From contig NZ_CP014782.1 in the NCBI RefSeq assembly GCF_002005305.1, positions 1,116,001 to 1,180,000 on the forward strand: DNA of 64,000 nucleotides, read 5' to 3'. Under the pieces are notes generated by a model that had not been told where the DNA came from, did no database searches, and worked only from the letters and a program-made list of their open reading frames with translations. A program made the translations under genes and the position numbers. This document shows positions 44,461 through 54,187 of the stretch, one piece after another. Position 1 is the first letter of the stretch; each line of letters begins with the position of its first letter. The stretch is from Shewanella psychrophila. GTDB lineage: Bacteria > Pseudomonadota > Gammaproteobacteria > Enterobacterales > Shewanellaceae.

Positions 44461-47045
44461 TAACTAACCTCTCCAACAAACTCACCATGATGACACGCTA
44501 AACGGATCTCATTCACGGACTGCTTATTGGCAAGCTTATTGAGTAATGCCAAGGCGATGGGAGGTAACATCTGCCCATCTATGATGGCTTCAAGCATACG
44601 AGCACCGTTTTCAGTGCGGCCGGTACGATTGATTATTTCATCGACAAGCGCCGGGTCGCACTCTACCCGCGCCTTGTATCTGAGCTCGAGTCGCTCAGTC
44701 AGGGCGGCGAGTTTAGACTCGACTATCTGTCTTAATACGGCTTCACCTAATGGCAGATAAGGCACTATCTCCATGCGCGCCAGCAGAGCAGGCTTAAAGA
44801 AATCGGCTAACTCAGGATAAAGCTTATCTTCCAGGACCTCCGGCTCATCGGCATGCTCGACTATGGTCTGATAGCCTAGGTTAGAGGTCATAAAGAAGAG
44901 AATATTCTGGCAATCTATTAAACGCCCCTCGCCGTCGGCCAGCTCACCCTTGTCAAATGCCTGATAAAAGAGATTGAGCACATCGGGATGGGCCTTCTCC
45001 ACTTCATCGAGCAACACGATAGAGTAAGGCATTTTCCTGATAGACTCGGTCAGGATCCCCCCTTCGCCGAAACCCACGTAACCTGGAGGCGAGCCTATAA
45101 GGCGAGATACCGTATGCTTCTCTTGATACTCAGACATATTGATGGTGGTCAAAAATTGCTTGCCGCCATATAACTGCTCGGCGATCTGGATAACCGTTTC
45201 GGTTTTACCCACTCCGCTGGGGCCCACAAGCAAGAAGGCACCTTTAGGTCTCCCCGCCTTGCGCAGATCGGCGCGCGCCGTCAGCATATTTTTATGCAAA
45301 CGGGAGATGGCAATTTCCTGTCCCTTAACCGATGCACTCAGAAGTTCTGGTAAATGAGTGATTTTATGCAGCTCATCACTGTTCATCTGTTCAACAGGAA
45401 CACCTGTCCAATCGGCGATCACTGCGGCTATCTGCTGTTCATCCACCTGAGGGATAATGAGTTTATGAGCCTGACTCATCTCATCGAGCACAGACTCTAT
45501 GGCCTGAAGTTCGCTGCGCAGTGTTGAATCATCCGTTTGTTCATCCTCGAGTATCGCTTGCCTCAAAGATATGATCTTCTCGACGATCTCCTTTTGCTGA
45601 TACCAAGATGACTCGAGCAGCTGATATTCTTCACGGGCAGTGGCGATATCTTCAGCAAGCTTAGTCAGATACTCCTCATCCACGGCCTGACCTAGATTGA
45701 GCTGGCGGGTCAAAAGCGCCACCTCAACTTCTGTCTGGTGGATCTGCCCTTCTAATTCAGCCAAACGACGAGGCGGAGAGCTAAGATTGATGGCGATGCG
45801 AGCACATGCAGTGTCCAGCACGTCGATGGCCTTATCTGGCAGTTGACGGCCCGAGATGTAACGATTAGACAGATGCGCCGCGGCTTTCAGCGCGCAATCT
45901 TGTATCAACACCTTATGAGCCGATTCATAGACGCCGTGTAGACCGCGCATGATGGTCACAGCCTGCTCAGGTGTCGGCTCATCGAGTTTGACCAATTGAA
46001 AACGTCGGGTCAGCGCCGGATCTTTCTCGAAGTACTTCTTATATTCTTTCCAGGTCGTGGCACCTATGGTGCGCAGCTCGCCGCGGGCCAATGCAGGCTT
46101 AAGCAGGTTAGCCGCGTCGCCGCCCCCCTCCTGATTACCCGCGCCAATCAAGGTATGTGCCTCATCGATAAAGAGTATGATGGGCGTCGCCGATAGCTTA
46201 ACTTCTTCTATCACGCCCTTGAGGCGCTTCTCAAACTCACCTTTCACCGATGCCCCCGCCTGTAACAGGCCAAGATCTAAAGAGAGAAGCTCGACCCCCT
46301 TGAGTGAGTCCGGCACCTTGCCAGCGACTATTCGCAACGCCAGTCCTTCGACCACGGCGCTCTTACCCACACCGGCATCACCCACCACTATGGGGTTGTT
46401 CTTACGACGCCTGGACAGGATGTCGATCATCAGGTTGATCTCATCATCTCGGCATAAAACCGGATCCAGCTCCTCATCACGGGCCTGCTGAGTGAAACTG
46501 CTGGTGAATTTATCCAGTGCTGAGTTTGCCGTCGCCACAGCTTGAGTTTGTGGTTGACTCGATTGACTCTCAGACTCAGAAGAGCTTGCGGTCAACGCAT
46601 CGAAGTCTTTGCGCAGGCTTTCACGATTGATATCGGCGAAATAGTTTGTCAGCTCAAAAGGCAAATAACGACTCGACTGCATCAGCGCTGCAATAAAAAT
46701 CGCGCCGGATCTCAACTGAGTCTGTCCCAGCTCAGTGGTGGACAGTAACCAGGCATCCTGAAGTAGCTCCACCAACAAAGGCGAGAATGACGGATAAGTA
46801 TCTAAGCTCTCGCCCCTTGGCAAAGCCTCCCCGAGTACCGATTTGAGCTCGTCTAAATTACAATCGGCTTGCTTAAGGATCACCCTCACATCTGACAGGG
46901 GATTTTCCAATAGGCTATATAGCAGATGCGCTAAAGTTATCTCTTCATTTCTTCTGCTGATACAGAAAGAAGCGGCCTCTTCCATGGCTAATTTATTGAT
47001 AGGATTTAATTTAGTAATGAGCGTACTCAATTCTATACGGATCAT
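44460..47045 (-). CDS. clpV: ClpV (TssH), AAA+ ATPase that recycles the T6SS sheath
   Basis: 861 aa. N-domain (LNPINKLAMEEAASFCISRRNEEITLAHLLYSLLENP), first AAA+ with GDAGVGKSAVVEG and FIDEAHTLIGAG, a ClpV-type middle coiled coil (about 400-530), then a second AAA+ with VGPSGVGKTETVIQ and LLDEVEKAHPD. ClpV pulls on the VipB/TssC N-terminus of contracted sheaths. Full length; AAGGACG precedes the ATG; 9 nt after tssL. Confidence 0.96.
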   Translation of the reverse strand: MIRIELSTLITKLNPINKLAMEEAASFCISRRNEEITLAHLLYSLLENPLSDVRVILKQADCNLDELKSVLGEALPRGESLDTYPSFSPLLVELLQDAWLLSTTELGQTQLRSGAIFIAALMQSSRYLPFELTNYFADINRESLRKDFDALTASSSESESQSSQPQTQAVATANSALDKFTSSFTQQARDEELDPVLCRDDEINLMIDILSRRRKNNPIVVGDAGVGKSAVVEGLALRIVAGKVPDSLKGVELLSLDLGLLQAGASVKGEFEKRLKGVIEEVKLSATPIILFIDEAHTLIGAGNQEGGGDAANLLKPALARGELRTIGATTWKEYKKYFEKDPALTRRFQLVKLDEPTPEQAVTIMRGLHGVYESAHKVLIQDCALKAAAHLSNRYISGRQLPDKAIDVLDTACARIAINLSSPPRRLAELEGQIHQTEVEVALLTRQLNLGQAVDEEYLTKLAEDIATAREEYQLLESSWYQQKEIVEKIISLRQAILEDEQTDDSTLRSELQAIESVLDEMSQAHKLIIPQVDEQQIAAVIADWTGVPVEQMNSDELHKITHLPELLSASVKGQEIAISRLHKNMLTARADLRKAGRPKGAFLLVGPSGVGKTETVIQIAEQLYGGKQFLTTINMSEYQEKHTVSRLIGSPPGYVGFGEGGILTESIRKMPYSIVLLDEVEKAHPDVLNLFYQAFDKGELADGEGRLIDCQNILFFMTSNLGYQTIVEHADEPEVLEDKLYPELADFFKPALLARMEIVPYLPLGEAVLRQIVESKLAALTERLELRYKARVECDPALVDEIINRTGRTENGARMLEAIIDGQMLPPIALALLNKLANKQSVNEIRLACHHGEFVGEVS

Positions 47046-47054
47046 AAAACGTCC

Positions 47055-47840
47055 TTAATTTAAGATCTGATAAAGTTTGTCCAACACGCCGGCAGACTTA
47101 TTGGCAAGGGACACAGAATAAAAGATGAAGATCACGGTTAGCATGGCAAAAAATCCTGCAAACACGGTCCAAATGGGCATCTGTCTGCCGATCTGAAAGC
47201 GGGTATTGACCACATGTTCGGTGGCACTGGTGAGCAGCTGTGGCTCCTCCTCCCTTAAGTTCCTTAAGGTCTCAAACAGGCGATTGACTATCTTGTCAAA
47301 CTCTTCTCGCCCATTAGCCATGACCTTATATCTGCCTTCAAAACCCAGGCAGAAACACAGATAGATGAACTCAAGCAACTCCTGATAGGTTCCAGGCTCA
47401 GTCTCCAGGCGTTGTAAAATGCTGAAGACTTTCTCGCCGCCCCAAGTTTCATTATGAAATCGGGTCAAGAGTGAGTGTTCGGCCCAGACACTATCGGCTC
47501 CCCAGGCGGTGTTCATCACGGCCTCATCGATAAAGCAGCACAGCACATAGCGATAAGCCAATATAATGGCACGGTCATAACCGGACTCGGTGAGCTCTGC
47601 TTCTATTGCGGAGATATCATCGACACTATTATCGTAAAGTTGTTGCACATCCTGTAAGTCCGCCAGTTTCCTGACCCTGAGCACCATGCCAATCAAAGGA
47701 GACGCCGCATCTATCAGTTGATTGATGTTGTCGCCGCGCAATTGGAACCAATACTCTTTATCGGCGTCGATATTGCTCACTTCATCGAACAAGACATCGT
47801 CCAGTTGTTGCTCGGTGAGGGATTGTTTCTGTGGTTTCAT
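47055..47840 (-). CDS. tssL: TssL (DotU/VasF), T6SS inner-membrane complex
   Basis: 261 aa. DotU domain (LIDAASPLIGMVLRVRKL; ILAYRYVLCCFIDEAVMNTAWGADSVWAEHSLLTRFHNETWGGEKVF; LEFIYLCFCLGFEGRYKV) and a C-terminal anchor helix (IWTVFAGFFAMLTVIFIFYSV, about 226-246). No C-terminal OmpA-like peptidoglycan-binding domain, so this is the short type. Partner of TssM. Confidence 0.94.
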   Translation of the reverse strand: MKPQKQSLTEQQLDDVLFDEVSNIDADKEYWFQLRGDNINQLIDAASPLIGMVLRVRKLADLQDVQQLYDNSVDDISAIEAELTESGYDRAIILAYRYVLCCFIDEAVMNTAWGADSVWAEHSLLTRFHNETWGGEKVFSILQRLETEPGTYQELLEFIYLCFCLGFEGRYKVMANGREEFDKIVNRLFETLRNLREEEPQLLTSATEHVVNTRFQIGRQMPIWTVFAGFFAMLTVIFIFYSVSLANKSAGVLDKLYQILN

Positions 47841-47844
47841 CGCA

Positions 47845-49179
47845 TTAACTCCTTATTGCCCAGAACTGAAGTTCCAGCTCCGGGAAATCACCGGCAACGT
47901 GGAAGGCAAAACCACTGGAATGATTCAGCATCTGCCATGATGGGCTTGAGCGGTCTAACTGAAAGTAGGTATAACCTGCGTGATACGGTAACTGCCTAGG
48001 AGCGACAGGCAGAGGCGTCAGACCCACACCCGGTAGTTGCAGTGAAATAAGTTCACGGATTTTCTCAACCGAGGCAATTTTGGTCTGCTGAATAAACAAT
48101 TTCTTCAGCTCCTCCAATGGGATCTTGGCTCGAACCGCCAGGATAAAGTCGGCATCCTTGATGAGTTCAGGATCCTGAACCGGCGCTACCATCAGACCAT
48201 ACTTACGCTTATGCAGCTGAAGAGACACGGCTTTTGGCTCGAGAACGATACTCAACGACTGACGCAACATGGACATCAGCAGTGAGAAAGACTTTACCGG
48301 CATGTCATGATCATAGGGGCTGAATGTGGGGGCTAATCGGCTGTCGTCGGTGAATGAAAATAATTCACCACAAATACTGACTAACTGCAGATAAAGCTGC
48401 TCCGGATGCAGGCTTTTTAATTGAGAAATATGTTGCAGGATGGGCTGCATACGGTTCAGTGACTGGAGTAGCATGAAATCGGACACATCTGCCACACCAC
48501 CTTGACTGGGAGACCCGATACGTTGAGCGATATTTTTTGCTCGTTCGCGCATCATACCCGCCATCTCACCGATGAAACGGTGCAGAAATGGCACCCCGAC
48601 AACATTGAGATTACAAGGAATAAAATTGGGGTCCAGTACCACACTGCCATCGGGACGCTTTTCCAATATCTTAGCGATGGCTACCGAACTATAGGCACTA
48701 CGATCTTCCTTCTCCAGCATCAAGCGCATATGCAGCGGACTCACTTCTATTGTAGAAAAATCCCCCTGTGAGCTGTGTAAATCACGTACTTCGTGGCGGC
48801 GCATCACATAGCGGGAATTACCAGACTCTGAGGTTTCGGCTACCTCGGTTATCGAATCACTGCGAAGGGACAAGGCCAGGTAAACAATCTGGTTAGCCAG
48901 GGATCCATCCACGACCTCCAGGGCATTAGGGAGGAGATCTTCCTGAGGCATATTAAACACAGTGCCATCGGGCATCACTCCCTTGGCTCTTTGTATGGCG
49001 ATACGACCGAAACTCAGGTACTCAGGATTCAATTCCAGTTCAGAAATTCCATATAGATATCCGTTTACCGAAGACAACCTCACATCGGTAACATATTCAA
49101 AATATCTTTGCTGCTGCTGAAAATGTTGTGGTTTGATGAATAGACCTTCGGCCCAAATTACTCTATTTCTTGACGACAT
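47845..49179 (-). CDS. tssK: TssK (VasE), T6SS baseplate-membrane complex connector
   Basis: 444 aa. Begins RVIWAEGLFIKPQHFQQQQRYFEYVTDVRL, the conserved TssK opening, followed by LSFGRIAIQRAKGVMPDGTVFNMP and a C-terminal domain (QTKIASVEKIRELISLQLPGVGLTPLPVAPRQLPYHAGYTYFQLDR) that binds TssM/TssL. Located 2 nt after tssJ and 4 nt before tssL. Confidence 0.95.
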   Translation of the reverse strand: MSSRNRVIWAEGLFIKPQHFQQQQRYFEYVTDVRLSSVNGYLYGISELELNPEYLSFGRIAIQRAKGVMPDGTVFNMPQEDLLPNALEVVDGSLANQIVYLALSLRSDSITEVAETSESGNSRYVMRRHEVRDLHSSQGDFSTIEVSPLHMRLMLEKEDRSAYSSVAIAKILEKRPDGSVVLDPNFIPCNLNVVGVPFLHRFIGEMAGMMRERAKNIAQRIGSPSQGGVADVSDFMLLQSLNRMQPILQHISQLKSLHPEQLYLQLVSICGELFSFTDDSRLAPTFSPYDHDMPVKSFSLLMSMLRQSLSIVLEPKAVSLQLHKRKYGLMVAPVQDPELIKDADFILAVRAKIPLEELKKLFIQQTKIASVEKIRELISLQLPGVGLTPLPVAPRQLPYHAGYTYFQLDRSSPSWQMLNHSSGFAFHVAGDFPELELQFWAIRS

Positions 49180-49181
49180 GT

Positions 49182-49655
49182 TTATTCCACTTTATCCAGT
49201 ATGACTTCCTGTTCTTTAAGCAAGATCAGTAGATGGTACTCACGGCCAATTGATTTTATTTTGATGACCTTCTTCCATTGAGACACTTCAGGATCGCCGT
49301 ATTGAGCCATCACACCGATATAACGAGTGTCTTCATCGATAGCTTTAGGCTCGATAAACTTAAATTGGCCCGGGAGCATGGTGTAGTCACTGTGATCGAC
49401 ATAATTGGTTCCCAGCGCATCCTCATGATCTTCGATCAGCGAATCATAGTCGGCAGCGAGCAACTTAGAGTCATCCTCGAGCTCAAACACCTGAAAGGCT
49501 AACGGCGACGGTTTACCTTCCATATTTGGATTAACTTCATCCAGGGCGAGTATGCTGTAGGTCAGTATGGTCGGCAGATCTTTAGGCTTGGAGCTACTGC
49601 ATGCAAATAACTGACTCAAGAGTGCCAACATGAGAACCGCGCGCAGACGATTCAT
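49182..49655 (-). CDS. tssJ: TssJ (VasD/Lip), T6SS outer-membrane lipoprotein
   Basis: 157 aa from the ATG at 49655, overlapping the tagH stop (TGATG), with AAGGGA upstream; a TTG six bases earlier is in frame. Lipoprotein signal with lipobox LFAC, then a beta-sandwich (ILTYSILALDEVNPNMEGKPSPLAFQVFELED; MLPGQFKFIEPKAIDEDTRYIGVMAQYGD). Anchors TssM to the outer membrane. Confidence 0.92.
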   Translation of the reverse strand: MNRLRAVLMLALLSQLFACSSSKPKDLPTILTYSILALDEVNPNMEGKPSPLAFQVFELEDDSKLLAADYDSLIEDHEDALGTNYVDHSDYTMLPGQFKFIEPKAIDEDTRYIGVMAQYGDPEVSQWKKVIKIKSIGREYHLLILLKEQEVILDKVE

Positions 49656-51007
49656 CAACAATCCCTTTGAAGTTCACGCAGCTTGCGATCGTAAGCCTGC
49701 TCGAAGACTTCCCAAAACAGTTTCTCGAAGCCTTTCTGGCGATTGGAGGTAAGCTCGGCATAGTATTTCTCATACATAGACCAGGCCCACTTATCACCAG
49801 TCTCAAGGCTAGCATCACTGCTCTTTCGGTACTGATTGAAGCGTTTAAGTAACTTCTCCGGAGAGAAAGCCATCAAGATGTAATCCAACGCCTCGGCTAT
49901 TGCCGTTTGCACCGCTTGATTATGATGCTCAACCGACTTTAAGCTCTCAGAAATTGCCGCAGCGGGCGAGAGATGTACCGGACTCCTGTCATTATCAAAC
50001 AGAGTCTTTATGGTGTCTTCATAATTCAAACCCAGTCTCAGGGGGTTATCCTCGATGGGCTGCAAGTTTTTATTCATCAGCTGATAGCGACCTTGGCTGG
50101 CCGTATCATGCAGCGACAAGATGCCGGAAATTGCGGCATTAAGTGACGTGCCCAAATCCACAGAGATGGCCTGCATCTGCTCACTATTTCGCACATCACC
50201 AAGCTGCACGCCTAGACCGCGAAACAGAGGACCGGCGGTGAGGTGATTACCCACAGGGTGAATTGATGACACTGAGTTGTTGTCAAGATCCGTATGCAAT
50301 TCAGATTCCAATAAATCTAATGTTTTTTCGTCCATGGTAAAATTATCCAAATAAGTATGTTTCTTCAATGCGATAGCCGAGTCTTGGGTGTACTCGGAAT
50401 CTGCCTGCATGGTTAACTCTTTATCTGAGCTGAGGATCTGACTGTCTATCAGACTCACCTCTGTTTCTTGCTCTGCCTCTAAATCGGAGGTAAAGCTCAT
50501 CACTTTATTTCTCCCCTGCTGGGCCAATGCATCCAAAGCTTGCATGGGGTCGTCGATGGCGGTTAGCTTCACATCGGGAGCCGATCCCGCCGACAATGCC
50601 GACGTCTGGGTGAGATCCGATAAGGTTTGCTCATCAAACATCTCAGATAACTGCTTAGTCATTGCAGATGAACGCTCGTTCTCGCTCCCCAGTGAGATTC
50701 TTACCTTGTAGGGGCCGATGGAAATTTCATCATTTTCATTCAGGCTAGCCATACGATTGAGGCCTATTGGCATAGACGATTGATTGACAAAGACCTCACC
50801 ACACAGGTCTTCGACACAAAATTGTTCATCTAGCCATAGAATGCGACATTGCTGCGCCTTAACTTCATTTAAACGGTTCTTTAATTGCCAATCAGAACCC
50901 GGATCGCTACCTATGACTCCGCCTTGCTGAGTAAAACGAATGTAAGGTAACAGTCCCGTATCAAGCATTTGAGAATTAACAATATTTAATGAAATTACTT
51001 TATCCAC
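49655..51007 (-). CDS. tagH: TagH (VasC), FHA-domain T6SS protein
   Basis: 450 aa. N-terminal FHA domain (GGVIGSDPGSDWQLKNR ... VFVNQSSMPIGLNRMASLNENDEISIGPYKVRISLG), a long low-complexity acidic linker, and the conserved TagH C-terminus (PEKLLKRFNQYRKSSD ... WSMYEKYYAELTSNRQKGFEKLFWEVFEQAYDRKLREL). FHA domains bind phosphothreonine; no PppA/PpkA pair is seen in this locus. Between tssG and tssJ as in V. cholerae. Confidence 0.92.
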   Translation of the reverse strand: MDKVISLNIVNSQMLDTGLLPYIRFTQQGGVIGSDPGSDWQLKNRLNEVKAQQCRILWLDEQFCVEDLCGEVFVNQSSMPIGLNRMASLNENDEISIGPYKVRISLGSENERSSAMTKQLSEMFDEQTLSDLTQTSALSAGSAPDVKLTAIDDPMQALDALAQQGRNKVMSFTSDLEAEQETEVSLIDSQILSSDKELTMQADSEYTQDSAIALKKHTYLDNFTMDEKTLDLLESELHTDLDNNSVSSIHPVGNHLTAGPLFRGLGVQLGDVRNSEQMQAISVDLGTSLNAAISGILSLHDTASQGRYQLMNKNLQPIEDNPLRLGLNYEDTIKTLFDNDRSPVHLSPAAAISESLKSVEHHNQAVQTAIAEALDYILMAFSPEKLLKRFNQYRKSSDASLETGDKWAWSMYEKYYAELTSNRQKGFEKLFWEVFEQAYDRKLRELQRDC

Positions 51008-51018
51008 TTTGACCCTCT

Positions 51019-52026
51019 TTACTGCCTAATTTGTATCAATACTTGCTGACTTTCAATCTCTGCCTGCCCCAAAAATGATGACCAGCCGAGTTGAACCCCC
51101 TTGCCTTCTCCCAGACTTAACCGAGGGATTTCATCCGTCTTAAGTGTCAGCTCAAAATCGAATGCCATCTGCTCCCTGAGAATCACTTCCATCACCTTAC
51201 ATAGGGCCTTGTACTCCTTACCTGAAGGCAGGAAGTCCTTAAAACGCTCCAGAGATAAGTTTTTAATGCACAACACAAACTTACCGGTAATATCACCGAC
51301 TCTTGAGCCCAGCATGGTGTCTTGACCTAGGGACACATTTCGCTGACCTAAGAGACAACGTTGCGAGTCCGGGATCTCTACATGACGAAATTCCCACTGC
51401 CTAATAGACACGTCTTCAAGTTCAAAACAATGAGCCACGATGCCCGCTACGGTTTGCGGCGAGCGACTGCGTCCCGCTAATGTGCCGGCATAAGCCAGCA
51501 TCTTGCACCAGTTGATCGGCGTATCACCGCGAATGTCTTCATTCGACAGCCCCACCAAGGCAAATACCTGTGTGGAAAACTTATCCACAGCGTCATCTTG
51601 AAAACGTATGTAGTAGCGATACTTACGCCAGGAGCGGTAAAACAAAGCGATTAAGCGGTTATTAAAAAAATCCAGGAAATCGCGCCTGATATTGGTCTCA
51701 TCATAGATGAGTTGCTCCAGCATATAGCTGGGCAGCGGTGATTGAGCCCCATTTAATCCGAGAAACGTCGTCTCTAACTCGACTCTGTTCCCCGCATGTC
51801 TGCTCATTCCTGTCACATCGCTCGGCGCAAATCCCAAACTTGGATTGGCGGTAAAAAATAGCTTACCCAGACTCTCCCAAGATTGATCTTCGGGATCGTT
51901 TCCCTCTAATTTATGCAGTAACTCAACAAGCTGAAAAAAATTATACGATCTTACATTCTCTACGAGTTTGTGCCCTTCATTCTCATCAGCTAGATCAGAG
52001 GTTGCTGGCCAATCTGAATATCCCAT
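51019..52026 (-). CDS. tssG: TssG (VasB), T6SS baseplate wedge
   Basis: 335 aa. Conserved opening VRSYNFFQLVELLHKLEGND, then PSLGFAPSDVTGM, FLGLNGAQSPLPSYMLEQLIYDETNIRRDFLDFFNNRLIALFYRSWRKYRYYIRF, and the C-terminal LGWSSFLGQAEIESQQVLIQIRQ. Overlaps tssF by 37 nt in another frame, so TssF and TssG, which form a 2:1 wedge, are translated in a coupled way. Confidence 0.94.
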   Translation of the reverse strand: MGYSDWPATSDLADENEGHKLVENVRSYNFFQLVELLHKLEGNDPEDQSWESLGKLFFTANPSLGFAPSDVTGMSRHAGNRVELETTFLGLNGAQSPLPSYMLEQLIYDETNIRRDFLDFFNNRLIALFYRSWRKYRYYIRFQDDAVDKFSTQVFALVGLSNEDIRGDTPINWCKMLAYAGTLAGRSRSPQTVAGIVAHCFELEDVSIRQWEFRHVEIPDSQRCLLGQRNVSLGQDTMLGSRVGDITGKFVLCIKNLSLERFKDFLPSGKEYKALCKVMEVILREQMAFDFELTLKTDEIPRLSLGEGKGVQLGWSSFLGQAEIESQQVLIQIRQ

Positions 52027-53756
52027 GTGTACTTTTCCTGATTGGCTGCATTGATCACAATCAACTCATGAAATGAATTGATACTGGCGTAAAGGGCGAA
52101 GAACCGGCTTAGCACAGTACCGAACAAGTAGAGATCCCCTTCGGAGCCGAAACAGGTTTGATCCAATACAATTTCAGACAGCAGGCCGCGTACTGGTAGA
52201 CCTCGCAATATGCGTTCGGTTGGTCTGGATTCGATACTGACAATGCCATCGAGACGCTTCTGGGTCACTCGTTCGGCCTGACGGTCGATTAATGCCTTAA
52301 AGTCATAGGCTCGAATGATCGAACACAGGGCATCTTTCGAGAGCAGAGATAAATAGTTAAGAGATAAGTTTGAGATAAGCGTCCATAGCATGCTGCCATC
52401 GAGCACGGGTCTCAGGGATGCATTGGGCTCGGTAATATTCTTAAAGGTGGCGAAATTGGGAGAGCTGTCTGTAGCGATACAGATATCCCCCTTTCCCAGT
52501 TGCATCGGCAATTGACGGTTGGTACAGGTCAGAGACAAAGATACCGCCTCGTTACCATCGAAACTTAAGGTTTCATCCCCTCTGACAAAGGAGAGGAAAT
52601 GATCGAAGCCATCTTCACGAATACTCTCCTTGACCCGGAGACGATAGTAGAGAGCCACACGATGTCTGACTCGCTCGACTTCGTGTTGGAAACTCTCGAA
52701 CGGGCTATAAATCCGCTCTTCGCCGCGCATTCTGCCTGAATCTGAATCCAACCAACCCTGTACCTTGTCGACGCTGAATATCTCGAAGTTCTCCGGCGAA
52801 CGGCTAGATGGAAAAATGGGGTATTCGATCTTCTTACCTGTGAGGTCGATGGGATCGGCATCATGTTTAAACAGGTTCATCACAGGCACACAATAGAGTT
52901 GGAACGTCTCTTGTTTAATAAACACGTCCGCGGGTAAGGTGCGGGAGAAAGTTAATTTAAGCGAGAAGTTACCCGTGAGGCCACTTGGCAAGCATTTATG
53001 GATCTTACAAATGTCGAAGAACATGAAGGCATCAGGGAACGCTAGGTATTCCTGTAAAATTCGGTAGCCTTCATAGACATTCTTAGGATAGGGCAAGATA
53101 CCGTCACCACTGTCGAATCCCACACTCTTGAAACAGCTTTTAGGCAGAGAGTACTGCTTGTCTCCGACACAGATAGCCATTCCCTCAAGATAATGATTCA
53201 GCCAGAGATAGAGCATTTGCGCACTGTAATGTTGTCCACCGAGATAGAAACGAAGATCTTCGAGTCCTATCTCATTTAAGGGCAGATCGCTCAAATTGCT
53301 GAAATGGATATCGATAATGGACGCTTCTCGCGAATGAAAATCCTCTACCTTATCCACCAGCAGAGGGTAGACATTGACATCACGGCAAGTGGAAAAATGA
53401 CACACTTGCCCAGCCACAGGTCTGCTATTCAACATGCAGCCCTTCTCTATCCCTTGTCTGTGACTGATGCCACGTTCTAAGGGAGAGAAACTGACGATAC
53501 TGGTGCTGGGAACCGGGCGCAGGTAATTAGGCCATAGCATGTTGATCATAGAGTGAGTGAGTTCGGGAAACTCATCTTCTATTTTTTCCCTTAACCTGCC
53601 GGTCAAAAATGCAAATCCTTCGAGCAAGCGCTCGATATCCGGATCGGTATTATTGCCGTGTAGGTAGCGCGCAAGATGAGGGTGAAGATCGGAAAATTGC
53701 TTTCCCTGCTCCCTCAGAAACGCTAATTCATCCCTGAAATACTTGTCTTGAGACAC
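51990..53756 (-). CDS. tssF: TssF (VasA), T6SS baseplate wedge
   Basis: 588 aa, standard length. Starts KYFRDELAFLREQGKQFSDLHPHLARYLHGNNTDPDIERLLEGFAFLTGRLREKIEDEFPELTHSMINMLWPNYLRPVPS, the most conserved part of the family; C-terminal GLPVRGLLSEIVLDQTCFGSEGDLYLFGTVLSRFFALYASINSFHEL. One base after the tssE stop. Confidence 0.96.
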   Translation of the reverse strand: MSQDKYFRDELAFLREQGKQFSDLHPHLARYLHGNNTDPDIERLLEGFAFLTGRLREKIEDEFPELTHSMINMLWPNYLRPVPSTSIVSFSPLERGISHRQGIEKGCMLNSRPVAGQVCHFSTCRDVNVYPLLVDKVEDFHSREASIIDIHFSNLSDLPLNEIGLEDLRFYLGGQHYSAQMLYLWLNHYLEGMAICVGDKQYSLPKSCFKSVGFDSGDGILPYPKNVYEGYRILQEYLAFPDAFMFFDICKIHKCLPSGLTGNFSLKLTFSRTLPADVFIKQETFQLYCVPVMNLFKHDADPIDLTGKKIEYPIFPSSRSPENFEIFSVDKVQGWLDSDSGRMRGEERIYSPFESFQHEVERVRHRVALYYRLRVKESIREDGFDHFLSFVRGDETLSFDGNEAVSLSLTCTNRQLPMQLGKGDICIATDSSPNFATFKNITEPNASLRPVLDGSMLWTLISNLSLNYLSLLSKDALCSIIRAYDFKALIDRQAERVTQKRLDGIVSIESRPTERILRGLPVRGLLSEIVLDQTCFGSEGDLYLFGTVLSRFFALYASINSFHELIVINAANQEKYTWDIQIGQQPLI

Positions 53757-53757
53757 T

Positions 53758-54183
53758 CTAACTCACCCTATAGGTCCGATTACTGTCGAGAACGAGATCG
53801 ATCTCGACCTTTTCCTTTATCGATTTAACGCTGATCTTGCCATGAATATGAAATCGTAAGCTAAAAGGACAGGTATCGTCGTGTAGCACTCGAATATCCA
53901 GCTGAGTAAGCCTAGGTTCGAAACGTTCGATACATGCCTTAATGCCGGCTTTGATTCTGACTCCCAAATCGAAACTGCCTGAATTTGCGTCGTTGAAGTC
54001 GAACAAACCAAGTTCAGGGCAACTTTGGGATTCTCCGACCCGTGTATTAAGCAGGCCGGAGATATTACGTTTTATCGAAGCAATGACATATTCAATGGAC
54101 TCTACCCCGGTCAAGGGGTGTTCTATGTCGCAACCTAATCGCTCAAAGAAGCTGACACAGTAGGTCCTGTCATTGGTGTACAA
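53758..54183 (-). CDS. tssE: TssE (HsiF), gp25-like T6SS baseplate protein
   Basis: 141 aa. gp25 lysozyme-like fold with the essential EPRL motif (IERFEPRLTQLDIRVL) and ESIEYVIASIKRNISGLLNTRVGESQSCPELGLFDF. Links sheath and baseplate. Starts 4 nt after the tssC stop. Confidence 0.94.
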   Translation of the reverse strand: MYTNDRTYCVSFFERLGCDIEHPLTGVESIEYVIASIKRNISGLLNTRVGESQSCPELGLFDFNDANSGSFDLGVRIKAGIKACIERFEPRLTQLDIRVLHDDTCPFSLRFHIHGKISVKSIKEKVEIDLVLDSNRTYRVS

Positions 54184-54187
54184 ATCA